64,000 nucleotides of DNA from the NCBI GenBank assembly GCA_030407315.1, contig JALQPE010000569.1:1-64000 (forward strand), given 5' to 3'. Below the pieces are notes generated by a model. It searched no databases, was not told the DNA's origin, and saw only the letters and a program-made list of their open reading frames with translations. This document shows, in pieces, positions 52,875-60,960 of this stretch. The position numbers and the translations under genes were made by a program. This DNA comes from Asparagopsis taxiformis. Lineage: Eukaryota > Rhodophyta > Florideophyceae > Bonnemaisoniales > Bonnemaisoniaceae. Position 1 is the stretch's first letter, and each line of letters begins with the position of its first letter.

Positions 52875-53870
52875 TCAGTACTTCGTCGGACCTCCTTTGC
52901 TGTCTACCACACTAAGCAGGCGTTTGGGAATCGATTCGTACAGCCTGTGGACAGTCGGAATATCAATTTCATTCCATGCGTCAAGCACTGCGTCGGCAAG
53001 TTCCGTAAGTCCGCTAATCTGTCTGCAATTGGCATAAACTTTTCTTGCAAGCATTCCCCAAACGTTCTCAATAATGTTGAGGTCAGGGCTTTTTGCAGGC
53101 CACTCAATTGCACACACTCCATTGTCTGCCAGCCACTTTTTCGTCTCATTAGACCTGTGCACACTTGCACCATCCTGCACTAACAACCAATTATTTTGGT
53201 AATGCTTTTGAGCAAAGGGAAGAAGTGTTTTACGAAGCGTCTGGCAATAGCGTGCAGAGTCTACAGATCCATCTAGTATGTCTAGATTCGATAAATCATT
53301 GTAAGCAACAGCCCCCCAAATCATCAATGATTCACCACCTTGCTGTCGTTTCGAAAATATCTCCCTTTCCTTCCGTAAATCGTGCCAGTAGCATGCGAGT
53401 CCGTCAGGACCATCCAGATTGAACTTCTTTTCATCTGTAAAGATGTGACGCCTCCAATCCGTTCCTGTTTCCAAATGATTCCGAGCCCGAGTGAGTCTCA
53501 TTTCTCGATGCCTTTTAAGCATAAAACAGCCCTTCTTCATGCTTTCATATCTCAAATATGAAACAGAACTCAGTATCTGCTGTACACGCCTCACACTTAC
53601 ACTAAGATTGAAGTGTTTTTTCAGCTCTGTTGCGCTCATTTTCCCCTTACATGCCTCCCTTATAAGTGCTCGATTAGCTGCTTCTGTCAGCTTTTTATTC
53701 CTAGCCACCCATCTCTTCTGTTGTGTCACTTTTGGGCGTGCCAGAAACTTTTGGACAGTGCTGCGACACCTTCCAACTTCTTTGGAAATGTCAACATGGC
53801 TCATACCATAATGGTAGTGTGCCAAGATGGCTGCTTTCTCAGCATCACTGAGCTGACGTCCGCGCGGCAT
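52875..53870 (-). CDS. Tc1-type transposase (DD34E)
   Basis: A 331-aa protein and a complete open frame. The N-terminus has two helix-turn-helix-like segments (LSDAEKAAILAHYHYGMS near 8-25 and SATELKKHFNLSVSVRRVQQIL near 79-100) for binding the inverted repeats. The DDE catalytic domain has Asp in FTDEKKFNLDGPDG, the second Asp in VQDGASVH, and Glu in LNIIENVWG, with 34 residues between the second Asp and the Glu, the Tc1 spacing. It catalyses cut-and-paste excision and insertion at TA sites. Length is close to that of typical Tc1 transposases (about 340 aa), and no frameshift is seen. The start at 53870 (MPRG) fits the family. Confidence 0.95.
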   Translation of the reverse strand: MPRGRQLSDAEKAAILAHYHYGMSHVDISKEVGRCRSTVQKFLARPKVTQQKRWVARNKKLTEAANRALIREACKGKMSATELKKHFNLSVSVRRVQQILSSVSYLRYESMKKGCFMLKRHREMRLTRARNHLETGTDWRRHIFTDEKKFNLDGPDGLACYWHDLRKEREIFSKRQQGGESLMIWGAVAYNDLSNLDILDGSVDSARYCQTLRKTLLPFAQKHYQNNWLLVQDGASVHRSNETKKWLADNGVCAIEWPAKSPDLNIIENVWGMLARKVYANCRQISGLTELADAVLDAWNEIDIPTVHRLYESIPKRLLSVVDSKGGPTKY

Positions 53871-53999
53871 GTTTCGGTCAAATAGACTTGTTCACCCACT
53901 CACAATGACAAGCTAAGCTATAATCTGTTATGTATGCGAAGTATGGGAAGCTAGTTTTTGTGGCAACGGCTTCTTTTGGATGCACTGCTGTATGTGACT

Positions 54000-54204
54000 G
54001 TATAAAATTTCGCGCCGACATTAATATTTCGTACCGTTATGGACACGTACAGTCGAGCTGGAACGTTTGCGAACGGAACAAATCGCTGGAATGGAATTGT
54101 ACGGTGAAAAGGAGTGGAACTGTGTGTACCGTGTGAAATGAATCGGGCTTGAGGGTGAGAACGGTCTAATATGGGGTGGTGCGACACTTAAATTTCGCAC
54201 ACTG
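54000..54204 (-). repeat. Tc1 right terminal inverted repeat
   Basis: 205-base partner of 52636-52840, ending CACTG next to the TA at 54205. Confidence 0.93.
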
Positions 54205-54206
54205 TA

Positions 54207-54971
54207 CATGATTAACTGACGAATAACTTACATACTTACAGTACCATATCCAGTATAAATAGACGGCCGGCGCCGCCACAACAAATAAACGGAGGCAGAT
54301 CTCCCGAATCTCATCACAGGTTATGCGCTCAGCACGCTCGAACGCGCTCCTCTTCCCTCCCCCACCCAACTTCATTCCTCCTGACGTCACATTCCGGCGA
54401 CGCTGATCCCACCGACAGACTCATCCTGGCGACGCATATTCCGCCAATACCAATCACCATTCCATTTCCAACCCAGTAACGAAACTTCCACTGACGCGAA
54501 TCATCCGGCGACGTCAATCCCGCCGACTCAATTGCTCCAGCAACGAATCTTTCGCTATTCCATACCACTACTGCTCAATTCAGCTTCGCAAGCTGCACTG
54601 AAGCACACCTTCCTGCGCCTAATTACTGAATCTCCAATCTTCTTAACATCCCCATGGCCGACATTCCAAACCAACCGACTCTTTCAGTGATCCACCGAGT
54701 GGAAATACCCTCACTCACGTCCACCAATTACATTGCTTGGAAGTTAAGTGTAGAACATGTCGCCAGAGATCAGGGAATTCTGCAATACCTATATGACCCT
54801 ATACACCCAACTCAATCCCAATCCGAGACTAATGAGCATCTTTCCAAACATGCCCAAGCGCAACTCCTAGTCGTTCCCTTCATTGGACCAGAAGTTACTC
54901 CTCTCTTTACCGATACTGAACTCCAAGGGCCTGTTCATATCTTATTTGAAAAGTGTGGAACGACGGTGTAG
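54207..54971 (+). mobile_element. copia-type LTR retrotransposon fragment (leader and partial gag)
   Basis: A TATAAATAG box at about 54255-54263 is followed by a C/A-rich leader and a 105-codon gag fragment (54654-54971). No pol domains follow, so the element is truncated. LTR ends and a primer-binding site were not found with certainty. Confidence 0.6.
54654..54971 (+). pseudogene. truncated copia gag (UBN2/retrotran_gag-like)
   Basis: A 105-codon frame starting MADIPNQ. The segment L-T-S-T-N-Y-I-A-W-K-L-S-V-E-H and the following G-I-L-Q-Y-L match the start of copia gag proteins, where a substrate-like '(S/N)NY..WK..(M/V)E..L...GL..(Y/V)(V/L)' pattern is typical. Normal gags are 250 residues or more and lead into protease, integrase and reverse transcriptase; here the frame ends at 54969-54971 and unrelated repetitive DNA follows. 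It would encode a nucleocapsid-type protein if complete. Confidence 0.6.
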
Positions 54972-56060
54972 TGCAATGCCCGAGCTGTCGATTCGACTTA
55001 GGGTAGTGAGCCGATTCGGCTAAGCACAGCAAGGAGTTCGAGCCCTCCTGTCTCGGTATTCAAGCTCAGGGTAGAGGTGGTTGAGCTAAGGCGGATCGCC
55101 TGCTTGACTGTGGGTTGTAAGGCCACACAGACGGTACGTCGAGAATCTTGGTTCAAGTGATACTGCTTTGCAGGTGAGAGATTGGCTTGTCAGGCCAACC
55201 CTAAAGGGGTAGAAGGGATAGCTCAAACACTGGATCAGTGGTGCACTGAAGTGGTAGTGTGTGACGGTGATACACCGGGTGTCAACGGACACTTAGTGTG
55301 TGTGGGGAATGACCAACGGTCGAGAAGGAAATGAATGGGAGATGATACAGCGTGAATGGTAGTCTACCAAGCAGATGAGGGTACCTGATAGGTGGAAAAG
55401 GGGTGAGTGGGCACGTGAACCACGAGAGGCACGTGCAGGTAAGAGACCCTGGAAGGGCAGAGGAGAAGCTGATACAGCGAGATGGCGATGCCAGAGGCGC
55501 AGGTACAGCGGTAAGAGTAGGGCCGTACTTGTGCCACGCACTATAGCCACAGGCGGAGTAGGCAAACAGTTACTGCGATCCGCAGAATGGGAGCGAAGCG
55601 ACACGATCAGGTCCGGTGGTACACCAAGAGGCTGAAGACCCCTGATAGAGGGGCACGCGCGCCACAGGCTGCGCGTGGTAAGGGATAATGCTGATACAGC
55701 GGGTGGAGTGCCAAGGGCAAATGCTGGATCAGCGACGAACGGGTACCGGAAGGGTGCCAAGAACTATAGCCAAGGGAGAAGCAGGCTGTGAATGAGACGG
55801 CGAAACGCACCTTGGGAGCAAAATGACAACCGAACTTCCGGTAACTTTACAATCGAAGAACTGGGCGACCCGTCGTCGAATAAATACTATGTTACAGAAC
55901 GGTGGTCAGCCGTAAGTAAACTTCTACGGTTGTCAGTGGATAGGCCAAAATACTGGTACAGTAGGGCGGTCGGAAAAACCCTAAGTGGCCGGGGCGACCG
56001 GTGTGGTAAACGCACTGTTAGTGTAGTGTACAACAGTTAGTGCTGGTGTAAAACTTCAGT
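54972..56060. repeat. degenerate repeat tract with GATACAGCG motif
   Basis: The motif GATACAGCG or a variant recurs at about 55265 (GATACACCG), 55344, 55471, 55502 (GGTACAGCG), 55693 and 55725 (GGATCAGCG). A purine-rich context AGGGGTAGAAGGG/AGGAGAAG recurs as well. No frame is preserved. A tRNA-like stretch with box-A and box-B similarity lies at about 54995-55045. It is probably retroelement- or SINE-derived non-coding DNA. Confidence 0.45.
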
Positions 56061-56354
56061 GTACCACTGAGTCCAAGTGTACTGCGTTCAGTGATTCACT
56101 GTGGACGGGTAAAGAATCCAAAATGTGGTGGGAATTAAAGTTTCAAAAATATATGCAAAATATTTTGTGTTTCACCGTACAAGGCGGTTCGCCACGTGGC
56201 ATTGCACCACAGAAGATTAGTTGTTTCAGTAGTGCTCGATCATATGTGCTAAATTATTACGTTGACATGTAAATGTTCAGAACTGCGCATTAGTGTTGTT
56301 ACGTGTCTGAATAATTGCCACGTGTTGGTGAACAACGTAGAGGTGATCATCTAT
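56061..56354. other. 3' flank of L4
   Basis: AT-rich, with no gene or recognisable repeat. Confidence 0.4.
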
Positions 56355-56359
56355 TTATT
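56354..56359 (-). terminator. polyadenylation signal overlapping the L4 stop codon
   Basis: On the minus strand ...GAATAAATAG: the TAA stop (56355-56357) lies inside AATAAA (56354-56359). Confidence 0.4.
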
Positions 56360-58082
56360 CAATGAATTCTAGGCACCGGGTCTCACCCTCACCATATGTA
56401 AACGTACCAGCAGGACAAGGTTCACATCTACCAGATCCTGCCCTTTCAGAGAACGTATCGGCCGGACAATTTTCACAAAAGTCACTCCCGACACCACTTT
56501 CAAATGTCCCAGCTGGACATGGTAGACAAACGTCATCATCACTTGTACTAAACGTACCTGGTAAACATCTTCTGCATTGGCCATCTTTCATTCCCGTTCC
56601 CATTCCACAAATACACTTGGATCCATCGTCAGGGTCAGCCACCATCCCTTTCGGGCATCGACGGCATTCAAGTCCATCACTCGTCGTGCCGTCCGGACAG
56701 TATAAACAGAGAGATAAACTATCAAAAACTTTTCCCAAAGGCCTGCGACCTGGTAAACACATTCGACAATTCACATTTGACGGTGTATCAGGTCGGCACA
56801 TTTGCGGCAAACAGTCTGCACCAGCACTAGTCACACGTCTATATCCAATCGGGCATCCCGTTTGTACACTGCGACATTGATCTATAGAGAGACCTACGAT
56901 ATCAGTGAGCTCCAATCTTGGCCCGATGTTCAATGCTGTGCCTTCCGGACATGCAACGCATCTTAAATGATCTTCCGATGCAATTAATCCAGCAGCGCAT
57001 CGACGACAAACAGGCGCACCGCGTTCAGGTGCGATTGTCCCCGCTGAACATGGGTCGCACGAGCTTCCAGTAGATCCACTAGTCCCAGGTTTACATGGTA
57101 CACATTTCCCATCGACCAAACCGTGTCCTGAAGGGCACATACAGCTGTCGAATCCGCGAGTCATCCCAGCTGAACATGGCATGCATTTCGTTGCATTTGG
57201 CGCGATAGCGACACTATTCGATGGACATCTTTCGCAAAATCCTGTCATTGGATTCACGCGATGGACAGTGTCACATCGTACACATGCGCCATCTTCCTTC
57301 TCGATGGCATCAATTGGACACCTTCCTCTCATTCGCCTGCACACAGTAGCTCCCACACCTCGAGATGTCGTATTGGGTCCACATTGCCGACATGGAGCCC
57401 CACCGAATTCATTGAAGGTACCAGGTGGACATGGTGTACATTCAGTAGATCCTGGTTCCGAAGTTGTACCTTGCGGACATGATTCACATATCTCTGAAGA
57501 ACTTTCCGCCTTGAAGGATCCCTCTCTACATTTGCGACAACCACCATTTCCATCATGCTGCCTGCCTGCAGGACAAACCACTGGTTTGCATGCGTCGATA
57601 CTTTTTGACCCCCGAACTGAGAATAAATTGAATGGGCAAAATGTACATTGGTCATTCATCTTATCAGAACTGAACGTTCTTACAGGACACGGCTCACACT
57701 TTGTACCTTTGCGATTTAGTTGAGTTCCAGGCCCACAGGCAAGACATTGAGAAATACTTGTTGCACCAATTCGGGTGGTTGTACCGGGTGGACATGGTCT
57801 GCACTGAGTGCCCACCAAGTAGGTTCCGCGCGGACATCCGGTGCACAGATCTCGGCCTGGTGAGCCGGTACTCCAAGTTGTGTGACCTGATTGACATGGT
57901 TGGCATGACATAGATTCAATTCTATCCTGCCATGTTCCAATTGGACATGGAGAACAGGATGTTCCATTTCGAAAGGTTCCAGGTTGACAGCGTTGAGCAG
58001 AAGTTGAAGTGATGAAAAGGGTGAAGATGAAGAAGTTGATGAGGTATTTTGAGGAGATATGAAGTGAGTAGATTGACTTCAT
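56355..58082 (-). CDS. secreted Cys-rich repeat protein, long subfamily (copy L4)
   Basis: A 575-aa protein. The signal peptide (about 1-30, MKSIYSL..., ending STSAQ) is followed by C-x-P-G-T-F...C-x-x-C modules throughout. Landmarks are CQPGTFRNGTSCSPCPIGTWQ, VCRRMRGRCPIDAIEKEDGACVRC and GTFTYGEGETRCLEF. No anchor is visible. The ATG at 58082 is chosen by comparison with the paralogues; the frame is open to 58166. It is head-to-head with S3 (58856-59920), here with the long gene on the minus strand, the mirror of the first two pairs. Extracellular role inferred from the ephrin-receptor-like module type. Confidence 0.86.
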   Translation of the reverse strand: MKSIYSLHISSKYLINFFIFTLFITSTSAQRCQPGTFRNGTSCSPCPIGTWQDRIESMSCQPCQSGHTTWSTGSPGRDLCTGCPRGTYLVGTQCRPCPPGTTTRIGATSISQCLACGPGTQLNRKGTKCEPCPVRTFSSDKMNDQCTFCPFNLFSVRGSKSIDACKPVVCPAGRQHDGNGGCRKCREGSFKAESSSEICESCPQGTTSEPGSTECTPCPPGTFNEFGGAPCRQCGPNTTSRGVGATVCRRMRGRCPIDAIEKEDGACVRCDTVHRVNPMTGFCERCPSNSVAIAPNATKCMPCSAGMTRGFDSCMCPSGHGLVDGKCVPCKPGTSGSTGSSCDPCSAGTIAPERGAPVCRRCAAGLIASEDHLRCVACPEGTALNIGPRLELTDIVGLSIDQCRSVQTGCPIGYRRVTSAGADCLPQMCRPDTPSNVNCRMCLPGRRPLGKVFDSLSLCLYCPDGTTSDGLECRRCPKGMVADPDDGSKCICGMGTGMKDGQCRRCLPGTFSTSDDDVCLPCPAGTFESGVGSDFCENCPADTFSERAGSGRCEPCPAGTFTYGEGETRCLEFIE

Positions 58083-58855
58083 GGTTCGAATTGAGATTTG
58101 GCTGCACGAAATTGGGATTTGGGTGTACATTAGATGATATACCAAACTCGGAGTGCCTCTTATCAATGAGGAAGGCTATGCTCCAAATGCCATTCATTCC
58201 ATTAGTCAGGTATTGGAGATATAAAATAAGTGGACAGCACGAATCTGACTTGTGCGCAATGGCAATGACAAGAATACTTTGAAATGATGTCAAGTAGAAT
58301 GGCATGCGCAGATGGGGGAACCACGGTAATCTGTGCGCCTTGCACGAAACGTATGAAACAAATTCAGGCAAGTTTGTAGTAGGGGTTCCCTACAAAAAAA
58401 ACGACATTGCCATTTTGTTATGTCCACATTTCAACCAGCGTTAGAGAACAGTTAAAAAGCAGTTCTACCGATAGGACGCCTGTCGTACCATTCTCAACAC
58501 TGTATCTTTCGTGCATCGCTGCATTTTCCACGTATGCACTTTTTTTCAGATCCAATAGCCAACCTTTGATACGCTGAACTCACTCTTTTGGTACATGTTG
58601 CCAGTAAAGAAAATTTAGGGAGAAGCATGGTACTGTTTCTTCGTCAATTATCTTCGTGGCACTCTTGCTTTCAATTTGGATGCCTTATACGAACTTTAGA
58701 CGTCAGAAAACGCACACAGTGACATCAAGTCCACAATTCAGAACCGATTCACACCAACAAACCCGTCCTCGTATACAACTATATAATATGCCAACCATCA
58801 GCATTCCTACTGCACCTCAATCCCCCTCCCAAACTCACACTTCTCCAAACAATCC
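58083..58855. promoter_or_regulatory. bidirectional promoter region of pair L4/S3
   Basis: A 773-base divergent gap. TATATAAT at 58780-58787 lies 76 bases before the S3 ATG. A weak TATATC on the minus strand near 58137-58142 lies about 55 bases from the L4 start. No gene is supported inside. Confidence 0.55.
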
Positions 58856-59920
58856 ATGACTATAGCCATCCTCATATCCCCATTCTTCCTTCTCCACCTC
58901 TTGTCCGACACACTTTCACACCATCCTCTCCCCTGTCCACCCGGAACCATACCTGGAAACAATACCACATGTGTCCAATGTCAACCAGGTACTTTTCAAC
59001 AACATCATAAATGCATACCAAGTCCTCCAGGAACTTTCGTCTCTACGCCCGGATCAACTTCCTACACCCAATGTCCTATCGGACATTTCGCCAGCAAATT
59101 TGGCATGCACCAGTGCCAGAAATGTCCGCCACATTCAACAACAATAAATGAGGGGTCTGCCGAGTGTAGATCGTCATGTCGAAGCGGCTGTGCACAATGT
59201 GCTCCTGGTATGGGGTACAATGGAGAACGAAATCGATGCGAAAAGTGCTCAGCGGGAATGATAAGCGCTGTATACAGTAGCACGGCATGCTTCCCATGTG
59301 CTCGTGGATCAATTGCGAACGATGATCAGACGGAATGTATATGTCGAGCTGGATTACTCAAGGGCCCTAGAAGTGCGAGCGGATCATGCATGAACTGTCC
59401 ATCCGGTGCTAGCTCGCCTGATGGATTCAGATGTGTATGTGAGCCTGGTCGAATCCGTGTAAATTTCATGGGCAGCCTCCCGCCGAATTTGGCACGATGC
59501 GACTGCGGTCTAGGCACGAAGGAGGTGAACGGATCGTGTGTGGCGTGTACAGTGAGGGATATTAGAAGGGATGAATGTAATCTGTGCGGCCCCGGACTTG
59601 GGGTTGTGAATGGCTCGTGCGAACGGTGCACCGGTAATTCGATTTCAAGAAAGAATGACCTGCAGCCGTGTGAGGAATGCTCTGATGGACTCGTGCCGAA
59701 TAGGTTTAGATCGAGATGTATATGTGCGCGTGGCACTGGGATGAATGAAGAGGGCGCGTGCGAAATTTGTCAGGCAGGCTCTTCATGGGATTCATCTCGC
59801 GGAATATGTGCTCGCTGTCGTGGAGATTCGTTTAGCAGCCGGCCTGGTAGCGTTCGATGTAGGCAATGTCGGTCTGGGTGGAAGCCGAATAGTAGCCATA
59901 CGAGTTGTGTCAGGGCGTGA
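58856..59920 (+). CDS. secreted Cys-rich repeat protein, short subfamily (copy S3)
   Basis: A 354-aa protein. The signal peptide (about 1-20, MTIAILISPFFLLHLLS) is followed by C-P-P-G-T-x Cys-rich modules. Shared short-subfamily landmarks are SCRSGCAQCAPGMGY, KEVNGSC, GVVNGSC, CEECSDG and GMNEEGACE, then a C-terminal C.RC..D..SSRPGS..C..C..GW ending in VRA. It is full length compared with S2 and longer than S1. No membrane anchor is visible. It is divergent from L4. AATAAA lies about 125 bases downstream. The module type points to extracellular protein-protein interaction; no ligand can be named. Confidence 0.85.
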   Translation: MTIAILISPFFLLHLLSDTLSHHPLPCPPGTIPGNNTTCVQCQPGTFQQHHKCIPSPPGTFVSTPGSTSYTQCPIGHFASKFGMHQCQKCPPHSTTINEGSAECRSSCRSGCAQCAPGMGYNGERNRCEKCSAGMISAVYSSTACFPCARGSIANDDQTECICRAGLLKGPRSASGSCMNCPSGASSPDGFRCVCEPGRIRVNFMGSLPPNLARCDCGLGTKEVNGSCVACTVRDIRRDECNLCGPGLGVVNGSCERCTGNSISRKNDLQPCEECSDGLVPNRFRSRCICARGTGMNEEGACEICQAGSSWDSSRGICARCRGDSFSSRPGSVRCRQCRSGWKPNSSHTSCVRA

Positions 59921-60044
59921 TCGAGTCTATGACCACTGCGTTCGGGAGAGGGGTCGCAGCAGGAGATCGTCACAGCGATGGCAGTTATGTGATCGGTCCG
60001 CCCGAAGGTTGAATCATAATAGCGCCACTCGATTGGTCAATAAG

Positions 60045-60050
60045 AATAAA
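60045..60050 (+). terminator. polyadenylation signal of S3
   Basis: AATAAA, 125 bases after the TGA at 59918-59920. Confidence 0.45.
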
Positions 60051-60269
60051 AAATATATTTCGAGTCGTCTCTGGGCACTGCGGTTTCTCATCCTACGGCC
60101 GTTGTTGCAACTCATCTTGCGCACTCCTGGACTAGCAACTGGCACTTATTCATGACCTAGCGAGGCGATGTCTGTACTTTATCTGACGCAAACAAGTGAG
60201 CATGTCTCGCAGTTTTCCATCTGCCGGCGTAGCAAGTTGACAAATTCTCGGCGATACTATCTGCGCTGA

Positions 60270-60960
60270 CATTATCTACCCGTTTGCGCATTGCGACTTT
60301 GATCTAGGGACGTGACGAAGCTGCAATTGAGGAGCAGTATGGATACATTGCCTACTACCTTGCTATCTGTTAGCCTGGAAAACTGCTTCCAGATGCAATC
60401 GGCTTCCGTGGAAATCGCTGCTGGATATTTCCATGAAAGTGGAAAAAAGGTTCCAGATTGATACAGTGTGTATGTACTGTTTGTCGCCATGAGTTCACCA
60501 AGGTAGTCGCGCCAGCCAGTGAGCATCAAACAGTTCAATTCGGGCATGAAGTATGATGGGTGGCATTCCTCCAAAAGTCTCGTAACAGCCTTGCAACTTC
60601 GGTCACTTCTCTTGCACCCCCTCCATAGACAAGCCCTGTTTGGTTTCGGATCGCATACAGCACTATGCGATTTGAGACAGCAGACGAGGTCAGCCCATTC
60701 CACTGTTTCGAAAGCTCTATTATCCATCGTCATCATGCGATTCACAAACGAACTATAATATCACCCTCACCATGCGTATCATACCATAGCCACGCCTCGC
60801 ATCGATCAAATCAGCTCCAAGTAATAGAAGGGGGACATTCTACACTTCGAAAGCTCCTCTGCTAGGGTATATACCTCATGGATATTGTTAACACGACTTC
60901 GATAACCGTTCCGCCTCGAAAGACCATTTAAACATCTTCGACCACCTCTATTCCATGGTC
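60270..60960 (-). pseudogene. scrambled relics of the long Cys-rich subfamily
   Basis: Three short stretches match intact L4 on the minus strand but in the wrong order. CCCGTTTGCGCATTGCGACTTTGATCTA (60278-60305) matches the QCR.VQTGC region (56866-56893). TCACCCTCACCATGCG (60759-60774) matches the C-terminal YGEGE region. CGTTCCGCCTCGAAAG with the following CATCTTCGACCACCTCTATTCC (60908-60952) matches the (F)K.E.SS region. A 157-codon frame (60272-60745) covers part of it and is not gene-like. The picture is of deleted or rearranged copies. Confidence 0.5.

Larger units (their letters stand above)
52636..54204 (-). mobile_element. Tc1/mariner element, 1569 bp with 205-bp inverted repeats
   Basis: Terminal inverted repeats 52636-52840 and 54000-54204 begin CAGTGTGCGAAATTTAAG and are nearly identical over 205 bases. 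The element is flanked by TA on both sides (52634-52635 and 54205-54206), the target duplication expected of Tc1/mariner. It carries one intact transposase gene on the minus strand, so it looks autonomous and fairly young. It lies in or next to copia leader DNA. Confidence 0.95.

Noticed and set aside
54995..55045. tRNA-like sequence with box A and box B similarity
   Set aside because: The T-loop would have eight bases and no acceptor stem closes; at best a SINE remnant, not a tRNA gene.
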